Below, piece after piece: positions 7,873 through 12,356 of a DNA stretch of 12,356 bases. The notes under the pieces were generated by a model. That model saw only the letters and a program-made list of their open reading frames with translations. It did no database searches and was not told the DNA's origin. Position numbers and translations under genes: made by a program. The stretch is from an uncultured Bacteroidota bacterium (GTDB taxonomy: Bacteria; Bacteroidota; Bacteroidia; UKL13-3), in contig CAISTO010000443.1 of NCBI GenBank assembly GCA_903888395.1, positions 1 through 12,356 of the forward strand. Direction: 5' to 3'. The first letter of the stretch is position 1; each line of letters begins with the position of its first letter.

Positions 7873-7982
7873 TTGTAGTTTTTATTTTTTTGCAATAAAA
7901 TTAATTTACTTGTAATTGTTTTATCTAATTTGATAGATGGGAAATATTGGTAGTTTCAGATTTGAAAATGAATTTCAATTAT

Positions 7983-8273
7983 TTATTTGTCTAAAAACTT
8001 AGGTACTTTAAAGTAATCTGAATCTTTAGCAGGGGCATTTAATAATGCTTCCTGATGTGTAATCACACTTTTAGATTCATCCGAACGCAAAATATTTTCT
8101 TCATCAGTCATAAATATTAATGGTTCAATATTATCAGTATTTACTTCATTCATTTTTTCAAAAAAAGAAATTATTTGGTTCATGTCTTTTTCTAAATCCA
8201 CTTTCTCGTTTTCCGAAAAATTCAGTTTTGCTAAATCCGAAAGTTTATTGATAATGTCTATGTTAATTTCCAT
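7983..8273 (-). CDS. gatC: Asp/Glu-tRNA amidotransferase subunit C
   Basis: A 96-aa small subunit of GatCAB, which converts Glu-tRNA(Gln) or Asp-tRNA(Asn) to the amide form; GatC tethers and stabilises GatA on GatB. It shows the family layout: an N-terminal helix IDIINKLSDLAKLNFSE, an acidic helix with QIISFFEKMNEVNTDNIEPL, a linker with LRSDE, and the conserved C-terminal region LLNAPAKDSDYFKVPKFL. The length is typical. ATG 8273 overlaps the 3' end of plsC by 11 bases, which suggests translational coupling. gatA and gatB are not in the window. Confidence 0.93.
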   Translation of the reverse strand: MEINIDIINKLSDLAKLNFSENEKVDLEKDMNQIISFFEKMNEVNTDNIEPLIFMTDEENILRSDESKSVITHQEALLNAPAKDSDYFKVPKFLDK

Positions 8274-9012
8274 GATTGTATTCTTTTAGTTTGTTTTCAA
8301 TAATTTGATACACTTTATTTTTAAGCATTTCGGTATCATCTAAAGTTAATCCTTTAGTTGAAATTGGTTTGTGAATAATTTGATATGCTTTGCCTGGCTT
8401 TCCCTCAAAAACTCCTTGATCTGGTAATACATTCCAATTTCCTATAATGGTAACAGGCAAAAGATCTATTTGTTTCTCAATGGCCATTCTAAAAGGACCA
8501 TCTTTAAATTTTATTAATTTAGGAACCTGATTTGAAATTGTACCTTCCGGAAATATAACTAAGCTACGACCACTTTCAAAAAAACGAGTTGCTTTTTTAT
8601 ATGCCTCAGCTGCTTTTCTGGCATTTTTTCTATCAACCGCTATATCTATTGTTCTGAACCAGATTCCAAAAACTGGAATTTCTTCCAATTCTTTTTTTGC
8701 CATAAAACTAAAATCTAGTTGATTTAATTTTACAGTTAAGGTTACAATATCAAGTTGAGAGGTATGATTAGGACAAATTATATAAGGTTTTGATGTATCA
8801 AATGGCTCTTCAATAATTTGAATAACTTTTACAAATCCTGTAACTAATAATACTTTACCCCATATTCTTCTAATTTTATGACCTAAAGGATATCGTTTAG
8901 GATTGCTTAAGGCATATCTAATAAATGGATATAAAACTGTAAATGTTACAACAGTCCATAAACCAAACCAAATTGCATAGCTTGTTTTTAAAGGATTTTT
9001 TGAAAATTTCAC
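8263..9012 (-). CDS. plsC: 1-acyl-sn-glycerol-3-phosphate acyltransferase (PlsC family)
   Basis: Membrane-associated acyltransferase that would acylate lysophosphatidic acid to phosphatidic acid in phospholipid synthesis. It is 249 aa. A hydrophobic segment at about 11-31 should anchor it to the inner membrane. Motif I is N-H83-T-S-Q-L-D88 (HX4D), and the glycerophosphate-binding motif is F154-P-E-G-T158. A further conserved FRTIDIAVDR lies between them. The start is GTG at 9012: the in-frame codons upstream run back 15 bases into the pyrE stop with no ATG. It sits between pyrE and gatC in a compact minus-strand run. Other lysophospholipid acyltransferases share these motifs, so the exact acceptor is inferred. 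Confidence 0.9.
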   Translation of the reverse strand: MKFSKNPLKTSYAIWFGLWTVVTFTVLYPFIRYALSNPKRYPLGHKIRRIWGKVLLVTGFVKVIQIIEEPFDTSKPYIICPNHTSQLDIVTLTVKLNQLDFSFMAKKELEEIPVFGIWFRTIDIAVDRKNARKAAEAYKKATRFFESGRSLVIFPEGTISNQVPKLIKFKDGPFRMAIEKQIDLLPVTIIGNWNVLPDQGVFEGKPGKAYQIIHKPISTKGLTLDDTEMLKNKVYQIIENKLKEYNHGN

Positions 9013-9027
9013 GTTATTTTTTATGTT

Positions 9028-9669
9028 TTATTGCATCCAAGTTGAAGGACTTTTACGCCATTCATTTAATTTACTTAATTCCTCAGGTTTTACTAATTCT
9101 TTTTTTACTGCTAAGTCTATTAAAGTTGGATAATTACTTAATGATAAATATGGGCAATTTATTTTATCAAATGCATTTTGAGCTTCGTCAAATGCGTAGG
9201 TAAAAATACTTGCTAATCCTAAAACATTGCAGCCAAAATCTTTTAAAGAATCAATAGCTTGTAAACTGCTTTTTCCGGTAGATACTAAATCTTCTATCAC
9301 AACTACATTTGCTCCTTTTATAATATCACCTTCTATTTGTTTACCCATTCCGTGTTTTTTAGCTTCAGAACGCACGTATCCAAAAGGTAAATTTAAAGCA
9401 TCAGCAACTAATGCTCCAGGAGCAATACCAGCTGTTGCAACTCCAATGATTGCATCTATATTTTTAAAATTATCCTGAACTAATTTTGACAATTCAATTT
9501 TGATGAAATTTCTTACCTCAACGTGTGAAAGTGAAATACGATTGTCACAATAAATTGGACTTTTCCAACCACTTGCCCAAGTAAAAGGTTCATTGGGTTT
9601 CAATTTAATTGCATTTATTTGCAAAAGATAATTAGCTATTTTTTCAGCAGCAGTATTGCTTAAATTCAT
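9028..9669 (-). CDS. pyrE: Orotate phosphoribosyltransferase
   Basis: Transfers phosphoribose from PRPP to orotate, giving OMP in de novo pyrimidine synthesis (cytosolic, dimeric). It is 213 aa, the normal length. Diagnostic segments: FTWASGWKSPIYCDNR at about 29-44 (orotate and PRPP contacts), GVATAGIAPGALVAD (76-90), the flexible-loop YVRSEAKKHGMGKQIEG (98-114) and the PRPP signature VVVIEDLVSTGKS (122-134) with E126-D127. ATG 9669 is only 8 bases from the divergent NUDIX start. A perfect -7 element lies just upstream, so the mRNA is probably leaderless or nearly so. plsC follows after 15 bases, and pyrE is the first gene of this run. Confidence 0.96.
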   Translation of the reverse strand: MNLSNTAAEKIANYLLQINAIKLKPNEPFTWASGWKSPIYCDNRISLSHVEVRNFIKIELSKLVQDNFKNIDAIIGVATAGIAPGALVADALNLPFGYVRSEAKKHGMGKQIEGDIIKGANVVVIEDLVSTGKSSLQAIDSLKDFGCNVLGLASIFTYAFDEAQNAFDKINCPYLSLSNYPTLIDLAVKKELVKPEELSKLNEWRKSPSTWMQ

Positions 9670-9674
9670 ATTTA

Positions 9675-9682
9675 CAAATGTA
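9675..9682 (-). promoter_or_regulatory. Candidate pyrE -7 promoter element
   Basis: Read on the minus strand, 9682-9675 is TACATTTG, an exact match to TAnnTTTG. It ends 5 bases before the pyrE ATG, which puts the start of transcription at or next to the start codon. It overlaps the ATG of the divergent NUDIX gene. No clear -33 TTG is seen at the usual spacing. Confidence 0.45.
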
Positions 9683-10277
9683 TAAAATTTTTATAAATGA
9701 TAAGCCATTCTTTATTACCAATTCAAAATTAAATATTGATGATGATTTAGAAACTATTTTTTTCAACAAAACTTTATTTGATAGTTTATTGCAAAGCACT
9801 AAAAATATTGATTTTAAAGGAATTATTTTAATTTGTGAAGATGTGGAAATGGTATTTCAACTTTTTGCAAGTAATTATAAATTAATAGAAGCGGCTGGTG
9901 GTTTGGTTTTTAACAGTAATAATGAATTACTTTTAATAGAAAGACTAGGCGTTTGGGATTTACCAAAAGGTAAAATTGACTCAGGTGAAACACCTGAAAT
10001 TGCTGCTTTAAGAGAAGTAGAGGAGGAGTGTGCTGTAAACGGACTTTCTATTGAATATTTGGCTTGTAAAAGTTATCACACTTATTTTTTTAAGGATAAG
10101 TATATTTTAAAAAGAACTTTTTGGTATAAAATGAATACTACCTTTAACGGACTTTTGGTTCCCCAAGAAGAAGAAAATATTACTAAAGTTGAATGGCAGC
10201 ATTTTACTAAAAAGAATATTACTAATTTAAATACTTATGAAAGTATAAAGGACGTTTTGAATAATTATTTCGTTTAA
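9678..10277 (+). CDS. NUDIX hydrolase
   Basis: A 199-aa Mg-dependent pyrophosphohydrolase acting on a nucleoside-diphosphate-linked substrate that cannot be deduced. The NUDIX box runs from G98 (GKIDSGE, then seven residues, then REVEEE at 112-117) and fits GX5EX7REUXEEXGU, except that the usual late glycine is A119. The domain begins at about residue 71 (EAAGGLVFN). The first 70 residues form an additional N-terminal region of unknown role with no hydrophobic membrane segment. It is divergent from pyrE with 8 bases between starts, so its promoter must lie inside pyrE coding sequence. A terminator lies 75 bases after its stop. Confidence 0.9.
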   Translation: MYKIFINDKPFFITNSKLNIDDDLETIFFNKTLFDSLLQSTKNIDFKGIILICEDVEMVFQLFASNYKLIEAAGGLVFNSNNELLLIERLGVWDLPKGKIDSGETPEIAALREVEEECAVNGLSIEYLACKSYHTYFFKDKYILKRTFWYKMNTTFNGLLVPQEEENITKVEWQHFTKKNITNLNTYESIKDVLNNYFV

Positions 10278-10351
10278 AAATTACAATCAATCCAATTGTA
10301 AATCATTGTACATTTATCTGAATTATCCTGTTTTGAAAAAGGTAAAAACAA

Positions 10352-10385
10352 AAAAGCCCGTAAACACTGAGATTTACGGGCTTTT
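10352..10385. terminator. Strong bidirectional terminator
   Basis: AAAAGCCCGTAAA (10352-10364) pairs perfectly with TTTACGGGCTTTT (10373-10385) over an 8-base loop, a 13-bp stem. On the plus strand the tail is CTTTTGATTTG. On the minus strand it is the longer CTTTTTTGTTTTT. It can end the NUDIX transcript, but the better T-tract faces the minus strand, where no protein gene ends. That fits a tRNA gene formerly ending at 10406. Confidence 0.9.
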
Positions 10386-10405
10386 GATTTGTTTTGTATT
10401 ACTAC

Positions 10406-10423
10406 TGGCGGAGAGTTAGGGAT
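10406..10423 (-). other. tRNA 3'-end fragment, probable attachment-site junction
   Basis: On the minus strand this 18-base block reads ATCCCTAACTCTCCGCCA. It can be parsed as the end of a T-loop (AT), T-stem 3' strand CCCTA, acceptor 3' strand ACTCTCC, discriminator G and CCA. The bases further upstream on that strand do not supply the TTCGA loop or a pairing T-stem, so there is no complete tRNA. The discriminator G and the acceptor sequence resemble tRNA-Ser, but identity is uncertain. A terminator follows 20 bases downstream on the same strand, as is usual for a tRNA gene. This is what remains at the distal junction when an element integrates into a tRNA 3' end. Confidence 0.5.
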
Positions 10424-10463
10424 CCTCCGATTACCATTGAATACCAATTGTTTATCAAAAAAC

Positions 10464-10482
10464 AGTGCTAAAAGAGTGCTAA
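10464..10482. repeat. Tandem 8-bp direct repeat near the putative att site
   Basis: AGTGCTAA occurs at 10464-10471 and 10475-10482, an 11-base period (one helical turn), 41 bases inside the putative att junction. Such phased direct repeats near attachment sites are often integrase arm-type or excisionase sites, but two copies could also be chance. Confidence 0.4.
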
Positions 10483-10617
10483 TTTATCCCAACGGTTGAT
10501 TTGTCTATTTAAAGCCCCTAAAAATAATGAAGTCATACAAAAGCATTGCAAAAAAGTAATTTAGTACCAAATATAATATGGATCGTTTTAGTTATGTTAA
10601 CAAATAATAAATAAAAG

Positions 10618-10625
10618 TATATTTG
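10618..10625 (+). promoter_or_regulatory. Candidate -7 promoter element for the 297-aa gene
   Basis: TATATTTG is a perfect TAnnTTTG. The -33 position is weak: TTA at 10597-10599 with 18-base spacing. Transcription would start near 10630 and give a leader of about 85 bases before the ATG at 10715. Confidence 0.4.
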
Positions 10626-10714
10626 AAAATTAAATAAAATTGCATCTTTATTACATCTAAATTGGAAGTAAAAGTATGCAAAACATCCATATAAATAAGT
10701 TATAGGTTATTATT

Positions 10715-11608
10715 ATGACAAATGAAGAATACATTGAATGTTATAGGTTCTGCTTAAAACAAGGCTGGGTTCATAATACCCCTGAGGACTATGTTATGTT
10801 GGAATATTTTGATCCAATAAGTGGTCGCCAACCTAAGTATAAATCCCACTTGGATAAAATTGTTAAAAATAAAGATCTTAAAGATGTTCACATTCTGATT
10901 GGTGAGGCACCACCTTATTACCCTAATGAAATATTTCCTGAATGGAAAAATCGCAAGTATTTCTATGATGAAAACCAAAGTATGAATACTGGATACTTCA
11001 AAGAGCCTTGCAAGCATTTTCTTGAAATAGATGATTGGAAAAACGATAAAAGTACAAAGTTGGATTTATTAAACCGCTTGGCAAATAAAGGGGTTCTGAT
11101 TTTTGACATTTTTCCATTTCCTATTTTTCAATCAACGGACATTAGAGAAAAAATTGTTTGGGGTGAATCTGAAGAAGATGAAAATGCAGTTTCATCATTT
11201 TATTCTTCTAGGCTAAGCCAATTTGATGTTTACTTAGAAACCATTTTTAAAAATCGTTTTCAATGTTTAATAGAATCTTTTAGAGATAAGAAAATACATA
11301 TTTACATGTTTTCACCCAAGTTATCATCTGTTCAGTTTTTATATTGGCTTAAAGATATCAGCTGGAAAGATAATTTAGTGAAATTTAATGGCGCATTTAT
11401 TTCTCAAGATTTTGTAATAAATGAAAAAACAGAAAAACCCCAATTTTTTATGACTAAGTCATTAGAAAATTTTGTGTTGAGTCTTGCAAATGAATCAAAA
11501 GAAGAAGCACAAACTTTTATTTCAGAAATATTACTAAAGCATCCAATTTTTATGAATGGAAGCGGCAATCCTGACTTCAAAAATTTCGTAAATGGAATAA
11601 GAAATTAA
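10715..11608 (+). CDS. Uncharacterised protein with GEAPP motif, possibly UDG-like
   Basis: A 297-aa protein with no signal peptide or membrane segment; I cannot assign it to a named family. After an N-terminal segment of about 55 residues, a hydrophobic strand leads into LIGEAPP (61-67), followed by YFYD (82-85), and later GVLIFDIFPFPIF (126-138) and KKIHIYMFSP. The strand-GEAPP turn and downstream YFY recall the first motif (GEAPG) of family-4 uracil-DNA glycosylases and related proteins. The second UDG motif, with its conserved histidine near the C-terminus, is not evident, so enzymatic UDG activity is doubtful. The gene stands alone on its strand, flanked by att-like features on the left and an inverted repeat directly after its stop. 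This suggests mobile, defence-island cargo. Confidence 0.8.
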   Translation: MTNEEYIECYRFCLKQGWVHNTPEDYVMLEYFDPISGRQPKYKSHLDKIVKNKDLKDVHILIGEAPPYYPNEIFPEWKNRKYFYDENQSMNTGYFKEPCKHFLEIDDWKNDKSTKLDLLNRLANKGVLIFDIFPFPIFQSTDIREKIVWGESEEDENAVSSFYSSRLSQFDVYLETIFKNRFQCLIESFRDKKIHIYMFSPKLSSVQFLYWLKDISWKDNLVKFNGAFISQDFVINEKTEKPQFFMTKSLENFVLSLANESKEEAQTFISEILLKHPIFMNGSGNPDFKNFVNGIRN

Positions 11609-11617
11609 GATTAACTA

Positions 11618-11693
11618 GCTATAACAGCGTGTAAGCAATTTTGCCTTGCCGTATGCGCAAGACAAGGCAATATCAGCTACATGCAAACCGTTA
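11618..11693. repeat. Large imperfect inverted repeat, attC-like
   Basis: It starts about ten bases after the stop of the preceding gene. Outer arms: TAACAG (11622-11627) against CCGTTA (11688-11693), one G-T mismatch. Inner arms: TTGCCTTG (11641-11648) and CAAGGCAA (11663-11670), a perfect 8 bp around a 14-base spacer. The partly matching segments between give an imperfect cruciform of about 72 bases bounded by AAC and GTT, the layout of an integron attC site. The full R' consensus GTTRRRY is not met, because GTTACCC follows. There is no T-tract on either side, so a terminator is unlikely. Confidence 0.4.
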
Positions 11694-11743
11694 CCCCAAC
11701 AATTCGGTGGACGCCTTTTCTAAATTTGCCTCAGTAAATTTCA

Positions 11744-12356
11744 TTACCTGGGTTCAGTTTTTATTGTCCAAGAAACTGCTTTTAATCTTTCTTGAATCAT
11801 TTTCAATGTTTTCAAAATGGCTTCTTCCTTGGGTAATTCTCCATATACCAAATTTTTGAAGTCACCATTGTAAATAGTTTTCAACTCATTCCATACATTT
11901 TCTAAGTCTTTAAAAATAATTGCTTCATTAGGATGATAATTTAGCCATTTATTATTGTTTCTAAAACTTGCGATATCATCATTGGCTACTTTTAAAAGCA
12001 TTTCATCAAAAGCCTTTGATTGAAAGAATTTAATGAACTCATCTTGTTTAAGTAACTGATGTAAATCGTAGGTGTGCCGTATCTTTTTCTTTAAATCATC
12101 CATTGGGTTTTCGCCATAAGAAAAACGAACCAAACTCATTATTTTCTCGCAAATGGTTCTTATTGGTTCTAATGCCAACAAGTTAAAAGGAAGTAGTCCG
12201 TTTTCTTTAGCAATATCAGACTGTTTATTATCTAGCATCATTTGACCAACAAATGAAACGATGCTTTTGGTGGTATAAGGTTCGTAATATCCCAACCATG
12301 TAGATTCCAAAATGATAACATCTCTTATTTGTCCGTAACCGCCTTTAAATTCTTTG
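11744..12356 (-). CDS. AbiEii-family nucleotidyltransferase toxin, C-terminal part (5' end outside window)
   Basis: Toxin component of an AbiE-type (type IV) toxin-antitoxin and abortive-infection system; members are nucleotidyltransferase-fold enzymes, and at least one modifies tRNA. The frame is open from the stop at 11744 to the right edge. An in-frame TTG at 12310 is not the start, because the preceding codons continue a protein-like sequence (GGYGQIRDVIILE). About 203 codons are visible. They contain the C-terminal family features PIRTICEKIMSLVRFSY and KIRHTYDLHQLL, then a helical tail. The N-terminal nucleotidyltransferase motif (GS...DxD) and the expected AbiEi-like antitoxin gene would lie beyond 12356. 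It converges on the 297-aa gene, with 135 bases between the stops. Confidence 0.82.
   Translation of the reverse strand, partial: KEFKGGYGQIRDVIILESTWLGYYEPYTTKSIVSFVGQMMLDNKQSDIAKENGLLPFNLLALEPIRTICEKIMSLVRFSYGENPMDDLKKKIRHTYDLHQLLKQDEFIKFFQSKAFDEMLLKVANDDIASFRNNNKWLNYHPNEAIIFKDLENVWNELKTIYNGDFKNLVYGELPKEEAILKTLKMIQERLKAVSWTIKTEPR

Larger units (their letters stand above)
10278..10714. other. 437-base intergenic region between the core genes and the accessory segment
   Basis: This stretch holds no convincing protein gene. In order: a weak hairpin (TTACAAT 10281-10287 with ATTGTAA 10295-10301), a strong bidirectional terminator (10352-10385), a tRNA 3'-end-like block (10406-10423), a tandem 8-bp repeat (10464-10482), a palindrome TGTTAACA (10595-10602) and a consensus -7 element (10618-10625). 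The rest is AT-rich, with nothing I recognise. Confidence 0.6.

Noticed and set aside
10406..10490. A complete tRNA gene on the minus strand
   Set aside because: Only the 3' 18 bases fit; the T-loop TTCGA, the T-stem 5' strand, the anticodon arm and the acceptor 5' strand are not found upstream on that strand.
10404..10530. Short minus-strand peptides in the intergenic region
   Set aside because: Two open stretches of about 22 codons each are separated by a stop and have no recognisable content; the tRNA-end reading explains the left part better.
10754..11017. Minus-strand open frame of 87 codons opposite the 297-aa gene
   Set aside because: It is hydrophobic-looking but fully contained in antisense of a longer frame with coherent motifs.
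11641..11670. Terminator between the 297-aa gene and the AbiEii gene
   Set aside because: The 8-bp stem is followed by no T-tract on either strand.
11641..11859. Plus-strand open frame of 72 codons
   Set aside because: It runs through the inverted repeat and into the antisense of the AbiEii coding region.
1..12356. CRISPR array or rRNA genes
   Set aside because: No regularly spaced repeats of suitable length and no rRNA-like conserved blocks were seen.

Overview
The window is a low-GC (around 30% G+C by eye) stretch of a bacterial chromosome, most likely Bacteroidota. Reasons for that placement: the DnaE type with a full PHP domain; the dnaE-trxA-DUF58 neighbourhood; GatC encoded away from gatA/gatB; almost no Shine-Dalgarno sequences; and start-proximal elements that fit the Bacteroidota -7 consensus TAnnTTTG. 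Genus cannot be read from this sequence.

Left part (1-5336, all +): the C-terminal end of an unrecognised gene (stop at 122-124), a 214-base spacer with a perfect 17-bp palindrome, dnaE (replicative polymerase alpha subunit), trxA (thioredoxin, followed by a terminator) and a DUF58/VWA-like gene that starts at TTG just after that terminator.

Middle (5337-7189, +): a RES-Xre toxin-antitoxin pair. A 7-bp inverted repeat, probably the autoregulatory operator, abuts the antitoxin ATG. The essential isoprenoid gene ispE starts one base after the toxin stop, so it probably shares the TA transcript. ispE converges on a MacB/LolD-type ABC ATPase gene, and the two stop codons share one TTAA.

Right-middle (7186-10277): the minus-strand run pyrE-plsC-gatC is tightly packed (15-base gap, then 11-base overlap); the ABC ATPase follows after 109 bases. 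pyrE is divergent from a NUDIX hydrolase gene with only 8 bases between the starts.

Right end (10278-12356): this looks accessory. After the NUDIX gene comes a strong bidirectional terminator whose longer T-tract faces the minus strand. Next is an 18-base block (10406-10423) that, on the minus strand, reads like the 3' end of a tRNA: T-stem 3' half, acceptor strand, discriminator G and CCA. The rest of the tRNA is missing. I read this as the att junction of an element that integrated into a tRNA 3' end and extends rightward out of the window. A pair of 8-bp direct repeats lies just inside it. The cargo visible here is an orphan 297-aa protein with a GEAPP motif (possibly distantly uracil-DNA-glycosylase-like), a large imperfect inverted repeat right after its stop that recalls an integron attC site, and the C-terminal part of an AbiEii-type nucleotidyltransferase toxin running off the right edge.

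In short: conserved housekeeping genes, one TA pair spliced in front of an essential gene, and the first about 2 kb of a probable tRNA-targeted defence island.
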